Of a DNA stretch of 64,000 nucleotides, positions 33,502 through 47,887 are shown in pieces. Numbering within the stretch: the stretch's first letter is position 1; each line of letters begins with the position of its first letter. Below the pieces are notes generated by a model that saw only the letters and a list, made by a program, of their open reading frames with translations, did not search any database and was not told the origin of the DNA. Source of the stretch: Polytrichum commune (lineage: Eukaryota > Streptophyta > Polytrichopsida > Polytrichales > Polytrichaceae); contig OX485805.1 in the NCBI GenBank assembly GCA_950295325.1, forward strand, positions 44,478,758 through 44,542,757, given 5' to 3'. The position numbers and the translations under genes were made by a program.

Positions 33502-34196
33502 TATTAGGTTTTGACTGTTCATTTGAGAACTTTCAAATTAAACAAACATCCTCCTGGAGCCTTAGGATAGGAGCCAGTTGGAGCACTTAGATTCAAGCAT
33601 GACATCAATTTGGTACAGGACCCACATACACCCGTTTCAAAATAAGAGTGTCTTGTTTGGACTCCTGTCTGATTCATTCATTTAAAAAAAATAAAAAATC
33701 TCTTATGTCCGCAAGTGAACTGAGGTACTGAGTTGCTCAGGTTCTGGATGAGTTGTCAGGTTGTAGCTTGATTCTTGAAGAAGAGATTTTTGTCTTCAGC
33801 CTCTATGATCGGGGAGAACCGGCAGTTAGTTACAGATGAGCCGGTTGAGTTTGAGAAATAACCGGTTGAAGTTCAAGACTTCAGGAAAATTACCGATCAT
33901 TTTAGAGGAATTTATAGAATATACCCCAATTTAATAAAGGGAGACCGAAGGATGTCAACATGTGACCGGTTGGACTTGCAAACACTAGGATCTCAACCGA
34001 TTATCCCCAAAAATCTTCCCGATCACTGTTCAGGCCGAGCCACGCTGTTTTTCACTGCAAAAGTCTGAAGCGAAATGTTATTAACGAAATCTTAAAGGAT
34101 GCAGTCTTGCAATGGTCCATAACATCTATATAAGGCTTACAATCAGTTGGATGTGACCACAGCGAGCAGCAACCATTGAAACTAAGCAAGGCTGGG
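33502..34196. other. Spacer between the copia element and the ARM-type gene
   Basis: No ORF or repeat recognised. It includes the presumed promoter and 5' leader of the ARM-type gene; no convincing TATA box was chosen. Confidence 0.45.
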
Positions 34197-37100
34197 ATGG
34201 AGGAAGTTGTCTCAGCCGTGTGTGAGGAGGCAGCAGCATCAGGTAGCACAGGTTTTTTTTCAGTTCAAGGAAGCAATCAGAGTGGGAAGCTGGGAGTAGA
34301 GGCTGCTGATGTTGCTGCAAGTGTTCTCATCAAACTTCTCATCGATATGTAGGTTGCAAAAACCTTTGCTACTTGTGCGTTCTCTAATTACATTCCGGTT
34401 CTGATGGTGCTTTTGAGCACTCTAGATACTGTGGGCAAGACCAATAAGTGACACTATGGATTTTACCTAAACTTTATGAACCTAATTCTAGATAGTTGCT
34501 CCAGCTTCTAGACAGTTTGTTGGCAAGATCACAAATCAATGATAGGTTTACTGGCTGGTGACAGGATGTATGTGGATCTGATTATTTACTTCTTTTATAA
34601 TATTTTGCAAGGCACAGATGTATGAAATTATGTCAGGACTGAATCAAATGTCTCTGTAGGTACATAGGAGACTCTCAGACTGCAGCACTTCTCACTCTGT
34701 CCTTGCTACAGGTATGAATTTATCTCAGCCTGATAGAAACACCAAGTGTGGCCTTGGCCCTTGGATCTTCTATGATTGGATATATGATATAGTGTGATGT
34801 TAGTTATACTTGGTCATGATTCTGCTCACAGAATGGATTATATGAAATATTAATGGAGTTTCAAAGGAAGTTGGTAGGTTTGATTCCCAGTTTCAGGCCC
34901 CTCCTCTCAACAGTTTCTTTTCCTCATCAATTATGGTGGCTTGACAGGGAATGCTAGCCTCTCGAGAAGCAGCTGTTCGGGTCCGTGCATTTGATCTAGT
35001 ACTAAATTTGTGCGTCCATGCCCACCTCCTGGAGCCGATGCAAAGTGAGGATCAAGCTTCTGTTGAAGAATCAAGTCAGCCTTCTCCCTTGACAGGCGGG
35101 TCCTTCTCATCAGTTTTATCAGCAAGCGATTTTCCTGTTGGAGAAAGAGAGAGGACTTTTCAGGAGAATGAAAGGGGTAAAGGGTTATCTGAGAAACCAG
35201 AAAGGGGAACACAGGCTGCGGTTGGTGTATTTGAGGCCTGGTTACTGGATATTGTCTGAAATGCTTCTCTACCTTGTTCAGGTACATCTCTGGAAGCCCT
35301 ATTTGCCAAAAGGCTTCCTTAATAGCAATATTGTTTGCAAGTATACAAAAATTTACAAGTTCATAGAACCCCACAAGCTTTTCAGAAAAATCTAATTCCC
35401 ATTGACCTGATTTTCCAGATGATAGTGGTTGGACTCTAGTTACAGTGCTAAATCATCTGAATTAAACCACAGGGTAGTTTTGTAAGAGGCTGTACAATTC
35501 AACCCTGTCAGTACAATTTCAACTGTTAACCCCTTTGATAGTGAGTGTTATATCAACAATGCCCTAGATTCTGCTCAATCACGTTTCAGCATAATTTAGG
35601 GCACTGTAAAATTGAACTCTTTGTACATGTCTTGTTGTACCTGTTGAGCATGAAGAACTCAAAACCCTCCTTGGAGTCAGCAAGCATAACGTTCAACTCT
35701 TTGTAGTGACGATATTGTTCGCTACTTCAGAGGAAATAGCTTACAGTTGAAGCTGATGGATGCGTTTCCCCAATCTTACAATCAGAAATAATTGCTGTGA
35801 TGAAATTCATTTCGACTTCAATCTCTAAAGCCTGTTTCTTGTTGGGCAGACTGAAGAGTTGGAGGAGGGAGTGTGGGCAGCGGCATTGAGCTGCCTCTTG
35901 TATCTGGTGTGTGACCGTGGCCGCATACGAAGGCAAAGATTGAATGGATTGGATATTCGTGTAAGAACTTTGCCTAAAGCATGTTGAGAAACTCTCACTT
36001 AGATTTTTTAATAAGAACTTCTGAAAGTGATGAGATTTTTCACCTCTGTATTGGTGTAGGGCTACTCTTTGTTCAACATATTGTAACACCAAAATTGATA
36101 GTTTAGGTTTAATGAAGTGATTCATTAGAGGAGTATGTGGTTAGGGTTTGATTTGTGTCACAGAGCATCCTATGTAAATTTAAGGGAGTTCTCAGCTTCA
36201 ATACGGCAACTAATTGCTCAGAATAAAAAATATACTAGATTTGAAAGGCTGCTATAAGAACTATCGTCTCATGACACAGGTAGATTTTATACTTATATGT
36301 ATACATGATCATTCCATGAGTGACAGGTATTGAGTTCGTTGTTGGAGGTTAGTTGGATGCATGCATGGGCAGAGGAGGTGCATAGTCGCCTTATACACAT
36401 GGCATGTAGCCTTCTGTACCGCCAGGCAGCAGGAGCAGGAGAGCTCAATAGTAAACCATCTCTTGATCTGGAGCAACTTTATCTCATGAGTGGTGTAGAA
36501 ACCATCTGTTCTGAGGTTATTATCTGCAACCTGCATCTCCTCCAATCAGATTATATGCTCTTATGTATATATGTATATATATGGGATTGTTAAATCGACA
36601 ATGTAGTTTGTTCAAACAGCCACAGAGACGTGTCCTGCAATCACATGACCTGTCAAAATTTGATTTTGCATTGCACATATGAAGAGGAGCAAGGTGTCCA
36701 AATTAGACCATGTGACACATCTATCTGGTCATTTAAACCAGTGTGTGGTCGATTTAACAATCCCCTACACACACACACACACATTCACACACATCAACAT
36801 GCATAAACTGTCTTGAAGAAATAGTAATAAGGTGCTTCATCTAGGCTGAAGTTCTACCTATCTGTTCGATGACCATCCTGATAAGCACTTACTTTACTGA
36901 GATCTAAACCTTCCTCATTAGTATCTCTGGATTGTGAGAATAACACATAGACATGGTTGTCAGAAAAAAAGTGCATGCTATATTATGTTATTTGTTAAAC
37001 GTTGGTTATATTCCTCCCATGCTCTCTTGTTAATTTCTCGTTGGGTTCCCAGTGTTAGTGTCTTTGTTGGTTGTAATGAATAAAGTTAAATGCTGTTTAA

Positions 37101-39831
37101 GACAAGTTTTTCCAGTGTCCTATCACTACTTTCCAGATGTTTTTGGACCTTTGGACTATTGATGAAACCATAATTCATAATCCCAGTTCAATTCATTCCA
37201 ATAGATTTCAATCTTACAATAGTTTCTTCCATTTCTATGGAGCTTACACATTCTACTTCGTTTTTGGGCAGCTTCTAGAAGATATCATGGCATCATTGGA
37301 CTTGCTGGCATCCACTTACATGCACCCTGATTCTAGTTTTGAGCATCTCATCAAGGTGACCATGATTAGTCAGGGCTTAAGTAGTCCGGATGTAAGTGGC
37401 AGTGGCCTGGTCTCTCGTGATAGGCCTCTTGACCCAGCGTTAGTTACCAAGGCTTGGGCAACACTGAGGAAACTTCTTCATTCCTCAAATCCCTTGTGCC
37501 GTTCAAATGGTTATGCATGGCTACTTGAGCTCCTATCTGCAGAAATGGCACATGGAGGCTCAAAGCAAGCCAGTAAGTTGAACACCTATGCACTGCAGAG
37601 GCAATTTCCTGATTGGCATGGCTGGAAAGGGCTACAGAATTAGATTTCACTGACAAGACGAGTGAGACACCAACTATCTCATCAACTGCCCGTTTGTTAT
37701 GTGGCCTATTGAAAGCAAAAGAACCAGTTATAAGGCGAGGATTTGTGCTTGTTCTTGAGAAACTTTTGCTGCATTGTCAGCGGCCAGGATTGGAGCTGGA
37801 GAATTCGCTCCCATTTGCTGTTGACGGAGAGCCCAAAGATGGGTCCAGATCTATGGGGGTGGAAGACCGTGCACTTCCTATGCTGGGGCTTATGAATGGA
37901 GCATTGTGGCAAGTCATCTCAGCCAATGACACAGACTGCATAAACATCTTGCAGGTACCTAAGTCATGACATCACATTCACATATCTATCATTTTTTGAG
38001 CCAAATGTTGTCTTTTGCTATAACTAGGACAACAGGAAAGGTGCACAAGAAATGGCACATTTTATTATCCGGTCTTGGAGAAGGTACCAAGCAAGATGGG
38101 CTCTCTACTGCAGTCCAGCGTCCCAGCAGGTAGTAGATGTATAAGAAAATGAAACAAAAATACAAGTTGTACCTCTTGACGAAGATAAGTAAACACTGAG
38201 AAAGAAGAAGTGTTTAGCCATTAGAAGATCCTAGATGTCCATTTTGGGCCTGAAGATGTTGTACGGAGGTGTGTAAGTTACTTGTTAGAAAAATGACCAC
38301 ATCACAATATCAATTCATTTATTGATTACATTCCTGCAATTGGACCCATACATGTATATAACAGACATATAGGGTTATCGGGCTCATAAAAATGTCTGAA
38401 GCTTATAGTCATACCACGTATATATTGTTGCCATTGTCACATCTGACCATACTTTCACTTTCTTAGGTGATTTGTTTTTATTTGCATTTTTAGTCTCGTA
38501 GACTGGGTAAATCTGGAATTTGAATACTTGGATGCTTGTGCAAACTGGCAGAAAGGCTATGCAATGGTAGATTGCAAGGTGTTTCCATACTTCTTACCAG
38601 GCCTCTGTTCCATATTCGATTTCAAATAGTGATCATTGGATTTTTTGCAGATGTGCAATATGATGTTTTCTCAGCTGTGTGTAAAGTGCCCGCAACCTGA
38701 GGTATCATCACCATCTGGCAAACAGACTCTGAGCGGAAGAATGGAACTGAGCTCAATACCAGACAACACTAAAGGTCGAGAAACATTGGTTCCCGATTAT
38801 CGAAGATTATTGAATAGTAACATGATCAGCAACAATCTCATCAATATGAATGGCAACTATGTCAGCCTCTATGATAATGGACAGGACTGCTCAATGGCGG
38901 CAATGTTATTGAACGGACAAGCTGCTGCTCCAGTATCTTTAGTTGCAAACATGCCCACAGCTCTTCTGTATTGGCCTCTGATGCAGCTTGCAAGCTCTGC
39001 CAATGAAGATGTGGCACTTGGAGTCGCTGTTGGGAGTAGAGGAGGGGGATCTATACAAGGAGGAGCTTGTGATGTCCGGGCTGCCCTTTTACTGCTTCTC
39101 ATTGGGAAGTGTAGTACCTACCAGGCCGCCTTGGATGAGGTTGGTGGTGAAGAGCTTTTGAGGTACTTCATGAGTGCTTAACACACGATTCCTTCCTGTA
39201 AAGCAGACAAATGAATGCAATGTGAAAATATTTTTGACAATCCAGCAGTACTACAATATGATCTAAATATTTGTACACTCCGTTTTTTCTTATTTATGTA
39301 AGCTACACCAAGGCAATGCTTTTGAAGTCTTTTTGAGAGATTTTGTGTCCGGTGCTTGCCAGCATCTAAGACACCGAACATCTTTTCTGGAGCCATGTAT
39401 ATCTGTTTGCATAGTTGTCAAGGAGCTGTAATGAAGTTTTGGTTAACCAATCTGGGCTTTGGGTAAACAGGGGCCTTCTGTATGACTCAGACGCACGTAT
39501 TGCATATTACACATCTGCATTTTTACTGAAGAGGATGATGAGAGAGGAGCCAGAGGCCTATCAGCGGATGCTTCAGAACTTGGTTTTCAAAGCTCAACAG
39601 GTAATGCATGACAAGTAGAAGTTTTGTGGCAGATTTACACTTTTGCCTAATATGCACTTGATTTCTTGAGGAAGGATAGATCACAAAAGTGTTTGCTAAT
39701 CCAAATGTGGTAGCTGACAAACTTGATGGGGTGGTCTTGAAACAGAGCAACACGAAAAGCTATTGGAAAATCCGTATTTGCAAATGCTGGGTATCCTCCA
39801 GTTATCCAGTGAAATGGGGAATACTCTGTAA
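34197..39831 (+). pseudogene. ARM-repeat-superfamily-type plant gene, probably damaged
   Basis: Inferred exons are 34197-34348, 34660-34711, 34948-35281, 35850-35960, 36327-36515, 37272-37954, 38651-39162, 39471-39600 and 39748-39831, most with strong splice sites. Reading starts MEEVVSAVCEEAA and passes EAADVAASVLIKLLID, REAAVRVRAFDLVLNL, ALSCLLYLVCDRGRIRR, AWATLRKLLHSSNPLCRSNGY, LLCGLLKAKEPVIRRGF, LYWPLMQLASSANEDVALGV and ALLLLLIGKCS. It ends with FLLKRMMREEPEAYQRML and ENPYLQMLGILQLSSEMG, then stop. From memory this matches a conserved plant ARM-type family of unknown function. Exon 3 (334 nt) and exon 6 (683 nt) have lengths that break the frame; text on either side shows a shift near 35250 and another near 37600. 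A segment I recall between exons 5 and 6 of homologues (about 80 residues, RNLFLVLFDY-like) is absent. A longer N-terminus may also be missing. Confidence 0.65.
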
Positions 39832-42780
39832 GAGCCGGTTGTGGAGGTGGCTCTTGGATCCGATCGGGAGGGAGCATTCCAATAAATTCCTCAAAGTCAG
39901 ATGAACGCATACACCCCTGTATATTGTTTTTCTTGCCTACCCTGCACAGAGAAGCAGGCAATGGCCTTGTGTGCTAGGTGCAGACAGAAATCACTCTTGC
40001 TACCTTTCTGTGACGTGTACTCTGCATCATGAGTCTACTTTTTCTTCAAGCACCTCATCAGCAGGACTCATATTACAAGCAACTGCACCATTAACTTATT
40101 AGACTACTCCTCCCTGTAAGCTGCTCCTCACTGTAAACTATCTCATATCTGTAATCAGAAGTTTTTAGTACAACAATTGACCACGAAGACTTTGTTATCA
40201 AATTACAGTATGTCACTGGACCAGTATTGTGAATATGGTTCAGGAGCCAGGGTAAGTACCCCTTCACTTGTGTTGTGTGGTATATACATAACGAAGCAAG
40301 TAAACAACATTAATTAACAGCGTGTAAATATCTCCAGCACATCGAGGGTTGTACAGCTGTGGATACTAAATTTCGAAACCAAATATTATGGCATCTATAA
40401 TGTAATCTTGGAAGCACTTTCAAGCGTAACATTCATGCAAGAGTAGAAGTGTGATATTGAAGGTCTAAGTTTTTACAATCAGGAGATTAATAAAATACGT
40501 ATGATTTGCTCAATGAGCAAGCAGGTCACCAATTATACCCTGTTTTGTACAAAATACTCAGTACCGTTCGATTATCTGGATGGAGCTTACATACATTTCT
40601 CTCCTGTTGTAAGTTCCTACTTGCCTGGAGGACATATGAATCAATGATGAGTTCTATATATTTGTTCCTTGTTATTTGTTACAATTTTTTATTAGTGTTG
40701 TTATGCTGAACACACAATTAATCTACTTCATTTAATGATAGAAGGAGTGGATTTTAGGATCGCCAGGTTCCATAAACTGTAAATACTATACAGTTATGAT
40801 GTGAAATAACCTTGTGCAAGTATAATGTAATCCGGGCTCTTTGTGTTCTGTGCAGAGATTTTATCACAGGTAACCTGTTTGAAGAAGAGCTCTATTCTAC
40901 AAATTGGCATCAAGGTTCTTGCAAGACCTTGTGTTGAGGACGCATCACAGGATTTAGGTGTTTCTATCCCATGATCTCTGGAGTACAACTTCATATGACC
41001 AAAATGTTCAATAAATCAAAAACTCTCAACAGGAAGGATCCAGGGTCTTGTTGGTGTCCAATCAGAAACATTCTTGCTCGTTTGATTTCATATTTGGATT
41101 GTTCAGTTTGAGGTCAGTTACCACTCTATTTGACTCTTCCTGTGTACATAATGATGGGAACTGTGTATTTCAACTCCCCGGACTGAAATGTAGCAATTTT
41201 GCTCCTTCAGTGGTAGAAGATGGATGGATTTACCTTCAGTTTTTCTTACAGTGCAAGGAGTGTAATCATGTCATTTGCCATTATTCAGATCTGAAGTGAG
41301 ATTTGAAAATCTCTTACAAGGGGCCATTTACCCTTGTCTATAAAGATCTTCAAGGCCAGTAGATCATTTGAAGATTGTAGATGCCTATGTTCACTAACGT
41401 ATTTCCAGATTTATGATGAGTTCCACATAATTTCTCAATCCGGATGGATTGCAACATGTGATAGGAAATTAGAGTGTTCTTCAATTATTGAGGTGTCATT
41501 TCTGTAAAGCCTTGCACAATATCTTTAATTTGTGGGTCACTGTTGTACTTTTATGTTGTTATTGTCCCTACTTACGAGTTGAAGTGGGTATGTTGCTGGT
41601 GTAGGCCCCAACTGTTGATTCCCAAGTCCTGGTTATAAAACTCGTTTGTTAACTTTGCTGAGGTTCTAGGCCAGCTAGCAAGGGAAGGTATCTGCCAGTG
41701 TTGTCCAAGGGTTAACTGTGACATGGAAGGCAAAATATTTGGTTACTTCCTTTTTCAGAGCAAGCAGTCAATGAAAGCCAACATTGCTTAAAGAACTCTT
41801 TGAATAGTTTGGTCACAATTCTAGCTAGTGGTACTCATTATTGAAAGAAAAGAAGTGTACATCTATGTCGATCAGAAGAATGTCTTTAATTATTTAGAAA
41901 GGAAGAAGTGACATGAATGTGAAAACTCTATGTGAAAATTTACTATCGTAAAGCATTGCAGATCTGACCCACAACATATGACACTTACGGTTTTAGAAAT
42001 GTTGAGCTACGCAAAAATGTTGGAACTTGCAAAGTCATTTATGTAAGCTTATTAAAAATCTTCCAAAATGTCTCAAGAGAGTGACCTTGTGCATTTTAGA
42101 GTGAAAGAACAACCACATCATTTGGCATGATATTCAAAGAAAAAATGTTTTGTGCTGGCCTAATTAAGATTCATTACAAAAGATTGCCACTTCTGAAAAA
42201 GATAAGAAGTCTACCTCCCTCAAAACATGTCCAAGCAATTGAGCTACAACACTATAACTTGATGAGTTGCAAGTCAGACTTGCTGAAGACAAGTCTAAAA
42301 CTTAGCACTCTTGCAAATTTAGCAATGGACTTTAATTCTTGAAGCCCCAAAAAAGGGCCCAAGGATTGGATAATTGTTGATTCAAGCAAAGAAAAGCTTT
42401 AAAGACTAATTAATAAGTTGAAAGCAAAAAAACACTTACAAGAGCTCGTATGTTTCCAGCATAACGCATCCTTACATCTAATCCAAAATCACCAAATTTC
42501 ACCTAAGTAGGTTACAAAGAAGGCATCCACGATGAACTCGCGATCACCATGCCCCGGAAGTATAATACATGACATGCTATTACTGTACATTATGTCTTTT
42601 GCATTCAACATAATTAGACATTCATTTGATGAGCTATACATTTCTAATAAAAAATTGATTTAAAATCTCATACATTTATGTTGTTGTGATTGTTCCATTC
42701 TACACATGTCAAATTGTCCCATCGTACATAATATCCAATTATTCTTTCTACACAATTTCCAATTATCCTATTATACATAT
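39832..42780. other. Spacer downstream of the ARM-type gene
   Basis: No recognised gene. A few open frames under 85 codons lack motifs. Confidence 0.5.
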
Positions 42781-42833
42781 ATCCACTTGTCCTTTTTTTT
42801 TTAAAGACAAAAAACCAACACAGCCAACGCCAA

Positions 42834-43412
42834 ATGAATAGAACAAGAAAAGAGAAAACAGGCCTAGAGGAGGCCGACCCTCGGGCACGAAACACCGCCA
42901 CGTGGAAGAAACCAAGACTGACCCAAACTGCCGACTGGCCCGGACCCACCAAGCAAGCACTACCCCCACCCCACCGGCCAAGGACACCCCCTTCTTCCCA
43001 CCTGCAAGCGGAGGATAGATCGATCTCGAGCTTGAAGATCGATAACAAGCGGAGGATAGATCGATATCGAACTGGGATCGACATAGCACCGAGGATGGCC
43101 ATGCTACCAATTACAGGAGAAGCTGCCGAGGAGTGGCCGCAGGATTTTGACCCGGGCGAAGCTGAGAATGACCGAAACATCCGCAACCCTAATTCAATTG
43201 GAGCAGACTTCGTTGAGGCTGAGGATGACGATCCAGCTCCCGAGGTCGGAATTGCTGCGGTCGTGGCAGAAATTCATAGACCAATCGCTCATGCAGTGCC
43301 GGATAACCCCATAATCGAGTATGAGGAGGGCTTTATTCCTTGGGGAGATGTCAACCTGCCGGATGTACATCGCAAGAGCTCCGCCCTAGCCTCTACATGC
43401 CTCCACCTGTAA
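42834..43412 (+). CDS. Hypothetical protein with GFIP motif
   Basis: An ORF of 192 codons; an internal ATG at 43095 opens a more protein-like part. From there it is acidic (EDFDPGEAEND-type, EAEDDDPAPE) and ends in IIEYEEGFIPWGDVNLPD. After 43380 the text in the +1 frame (YMPPPVIEDSPESPRN, then stop) looks like the natural C-terminus, so a one-base shift may be present. It resembles the ORF at 48748-49086 around GF(I/L)P and in the Pro/Val-rich run before it. The preceding bases hold a duplicated AGCGGAGGATAGATCGAT (43011 and 43052). No known family; it could be a fragment of a repeat. Confidence 0.3.
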   Translation: MNRTRKEKTGLEEADPRARNTATWKKPRLTQTADWPGPTKQALPPPHRPRTPPSSHLQAEDRSISSLKIDNKRRIDRYRTGIDIAPRMAMLPITGEAAEEWPQDFDPGEAENDRNIRNPNSIGADFVEAEDDDPAPEVGIAAVVAEIHRPIAHAVPDNPIIEYEEGFIPWGDVNLPDVHRKSSALASTCLHL

Positions 43413-45146
43413 TTGAAGATTCACCTGAATCGCCTCGGAATTAAGTTGAAGCTGTTGTATTGCCATGAACATCTGTGCCATTTCTGTGCCGAGGCATAAT
43501 TGAGGTCTACAAAGTTCCTGCATCGGTAAACGCATCTAAATATGTTCAAAACTGGATAGAGAGCCATTTTTGGATCAATTTTCGTAAAGACATCTTCTCT
43601 AGCATTTGGAATATCTAGTTTGAGTGATCTCCCACCATCTGCCGTTCATCTCGCACACTCGCACAGGCTCATAGTGTACAGGTTCATGCGGATCAGTAGA
43701 GGTCTACTCTCATTAAGTGTTCAGTTTGTTTATACTCGTAGCATGATATATAAAAGATTGTGCAGCAGCAATTCCATGTTTGTAAATATTTTATTCTAAG
43801 TCAAGTTCAATGCTTCTGCTATGCTTTTACTCTGTGGAAATAAATGAGAAATGAATGCTATTACTAACTTCACACCTTTCTCTCTTACTGTGGGCACCAG
43901 TGTATACACCCTAGCGAAAATACACCAGATCATCCGACCAAGCCTCATGATAATGAATTTATGTGCAACCGAACCTGCTATCGCATTCCATGACACCTCC
44001 ATCGGCATCAATGTCTGGGGAATGTCTCCACTCAGTCATTACATCTGCAGCACCAACACTTGCACATTGATGAAGTGTTGCATTGTAGCTGCATGTGCTT
44101 TGAAGGAGAAGTCCCCAGGTAAGAATATCACTAAGTGAGTAAGTGAAAATTGACCACTAAATGGGATATAAATTAGATACTATATCATAATACCTAGTGA
44201 GTAGTGCACACAGATGACTTATTTTGTGATGATCACCAGAATTGCTACAATGTCTTTCAGGAAGCGAATGAAATTGCGTTCTATGATAAGAACTACACCA
44301 CATGTATTTTAAATCATAAAACCTTGCAGGTAAACCAAATTAGATAATATATATAGCACTCTCACAATTGGAGCTTCTCACCCATCTCACTATTACCTGC
44401 ATGTACAGCTCCAAGCTAAGAGTACCAATGTTTGTAAGACGTTATGGGGTGAATGACATACGTCTGGGTGGCCTGACGTCTAGAGTGAATGAGGCATAGA
44501 AATAAGCTCTCCACAGGGAGCTTTGAGAAGCTCTAGTCAGAAGGAGTTACTGAAAGATGAATGTCATAAGCAGAAACCACATTTAAGTTGACAACGATGC
44601 AAGATCCTGATCACAATGAGTTGAAATTGATGTATACGTACCATGGCACAATTAATGCTGAATCCTGAACCCCAACTGACAGATTTCGGAGCTGTTAGCG
44701 CCACTTACTCTGGAGTCCAACTGGGCTCACCTACTGAACAGCATGAGATTCCACGACTCTAGATCAGAACAGAATGAAAAATGATCTTGCCACTCTTACA
44801 CGATTAATGCGATGGAATAACGTCATCTACACTTCTAAATTAAAGCTCATGAAGTTGGATCGGACACAAGAATTGAGACAATTTCGATCCACATTGATCA
44901 CCCATACATGATTTGAAGCTCCTCAGAATAGTACAGTGGACTTTAATCTACTCTGCACAAGTATGCATTTCTATACCAATTAGCTACAAGCTTGTGCAAC
45001 AATTTCGTGTACATTTTTTTGTCTTCACACTTAAGTTCACTCTTAATATTTTTACTTGCATGAGTGTAAGTGTGCCCATGTGTGTGATTCTGATACCCCT
45101 CTCATAGTAGAGTTATCCATTAATTCAAAGGTCATTCAACGGGAGA
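43413..45146. other. Spacer without recognised gene
   Basis: No motif-bearing ORF or repeat recognised. Confidence 0.45.
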
Positions 45147-45331
45147 TTTGGTCGGGAGTTGGTTGTTTTTCATACAAACAATTTCACGTTCGGTAAGTTT
45201 TCGGTGCATGTTCGGTATCAGTGAGAAGGTTCTCCTTTATCCAAACCTCCACACTGACCCCAAGCATGTACAGATAACTCACCGAACATGGAAAGTGCTG
45301 TATGCAAGACAACCAACTCCCAACCAAAATT
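45147..45331. mobile_element. MITE-like element with about 50-bp inverted ends
   Basis: The ends TTGGTCGGGAGTTGGTTGT and ACAACCAACTCCCAACCAA are inverted with 18/19 identity. The symmetry continues inward with weaker matches (TCATACA / TGTATGC, GTTCGGTAAG / CTCACCGAAC). It is about 185 bp and non-coding. No clear target duplication was found. Confidence 0.65.
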
Positions 45332-47887
45332 TCGGAGGTTGAATTAAAGGATATATACCTCTGATGCAATTATACTGCACACTTCAGACCTTTCTGTTTT
45401 AAGTGCACATCATTCACGATTCCCAGTAGCGAGAATGCACCAGATCATTTCAGGTCCTGATTCCAACAAGGACAATCAACACGTGCACGCTGATAAATAT
45501 GTTGTATTGTATTTCCATCTGCATCTGATTGGAAATGACATCACCAAGTAAGATCACTAAGGAAACGAGTCAACCACTGAAACCCTCGTAAGTAGATGTT
45601 GGGAATGGTATGTGATCGATTAGGTAGCTGTTGCTGTACCTGATGGTTGCAGATGGCCAGCTAGGAAGCTGGAAATTATGATTAGTGAAAGGCTCCCAGA
45701 ATTCTGTAGATATTGCTACAGGTGCCATTTGACGCTAGGTGCCATTTGACGCTCTGATTGCTGATGTTTTGGAGATGCAGCAGATGTGGTGGAGCTTCTT
45801 CACAATCAATCACGCAATCTGCGATTTACCAAAGGACGAACTAGCTGTGTCAATGAGGTGTAGCTGGAGTAGTGCACTGGAGGTGAGGAATGTTAGTGAT
45901 AATCACCAGAAGTGCGCCTATTGCTTAAAACCAGAAGCAGGAAAAGGGACGAACTTTGGTTCAGAGGGACCCATCCCTCTGTAAGGTTCCCTGTCCTATA
46001 TCCGAGGGGTGCCCTTTAGAATGTTAAAATTTTAGGTTACATTTAGTGTGGTGACACTACAGGGGCGGTTTACAATTAGTTGTATTGTGCAAGACAAATA
46101 AAAGTGGTGAGACTAAATAATATTACTTATTTACTGTATCTCGTTGTTATTTCCTATCAGTGATAGAATATCTGACAGGTGAATCACCTCATATGTCATA
46201 GCCCTATCATCACAACCTTCAAATACAAAGCCTGAGATGGACAGAATGGGGTTTGCAATGACCTAGGTTCCAATCATTACTAGGTTCCACTATAGCAAAT
46301 TGGAAATGTATGGCAACATTGTAGTTATAATTTTCAGCAACTGACATCATGTTCTCTGTAGGCATGAAAAGCAAGACTGGGCACACTATTATCCAAATAC
46401 AATGCCATCTCACCATTTAAGAAAAATTATGATGTTTGTCCAGACTTTATAAGGATTAGTCAGTTTATAACGTGTGAGCAGAAGCCAAGGCAGCTTCAGA
46501 TTAAGGGGAAAGCTGTTTTGGACCACATTACCGTAATAACATCAATGCAGTTATACATGATTGCCTACAAAATACAGGGTTGCGATTTTGATCTTTTATT
46601 TCTATAAATTATAGCCGTGAGAACTTAAAGGGTGAATTATGATTTGAATGGATGTTGAATGGATTGCAGAGAAATTCTATAAATGGAATTCCATATTAGT
46701 ATTGAATAGCTTACCTCTGCCCATAATTTCTTCAAAAACCTGCTCTTCCTCCATCCTTGGCTTCTCTTTCTGCAATGGCCTTTAAACGCAATGAATTTTT
46801 CAGCAAGGATGCCCAATCTCGCCGATTTACGTCTAATTTCTCAAAGACTTTACGCAATTTGCATTCAAAAAGTTCTGCCATTCAAAAACAATGGATGCCA
46901 TCAATGCGGCCAACTACAAATACTCGGGCAGAGTTTACACGAACGCTTCCCTTTCTGGGATCCTGCCCTTTCTGAAGACATGGTATGATATTTGGACGAA
47001 CGCATTACGGGTGGCTTGGAATGTACTATGCCATGTGATTCCTTCTCATGTCTTAAGCCGGGGAAGTCCTTTTGTGTTGGGCTTTCCAACAATGTTGAGT
47101 CTTACCCCGGAACACGGCGGGGTTGGGCCTTAGGGCCAGGGTGCAACTTGGCGTAAAGCTTTGGACCATCTTTTTAGATGTGACAGTGCATGCATTGCAC
47201 TACACTAACATTGATATTTAGTGTCATTATGGTAACTTTCTGGATGACACTTCTTATGAATAAGTGAACAAATACTGTCATGGATGATGGATGAGTTCAT
47301 CCATCAGCCAAAACCATACGTTCTCTTGTCAACAACTGGTGATGACATATTGTCATGGATGATTGAAATTTGGATGAAAAAACACTTGTAACGTGACAGT
47401 AATTGCAACACTAGAAAACTATAATCCCCCAAAAACTTTACAAGGCATGACCAAATATGTTGGGTTCATACTTAGTGTTGGTGGCACTATACCGCAGTAT
47501 ACAAATTGAATTAGAATTGGTGACACCAAATATCATATTTAGTGTAGTACATGATGTATGCCCTAATTAGGGGAGATATCGCTTTATAACACAAACTCCT
47601 TTGTAAGGGAAAATGATGAACTATGCCGTTTGTCCCAATTAGTGTGTGCTATTATTCGGACTTATGCAATGCAATAAATGTGATACTGAGGAGTTCGTTT
47701 GTTACTAACGAAAGTTTAATAGGTTATTATGACATTAAAAAACATAGATGACTTTGCTTGGTAGAATATTACATTCTCATTAAATAGTTATAGCACTGCG
47801 TAGCTCCAATTATGAACACGCATTAATTAGGATAATCAATGTAGTGCTTTACGTTTTGGGAAAGCCCCCACTCAAGGCCTTCCCCTA
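45332..47887. other. Spacer without recognised gene
   Basis: A few open frames under 85 codons (for example near 45740 and 46760) lack motifs. No repeat recognised. Confidence 0.45.

Noticed and set aside
36845-36875. Remnant of the missing middle exon of the ARM-type gene (FYLSVR-like text)
   Set aside because: Six residues followed by stops is too short to support a homology claim.
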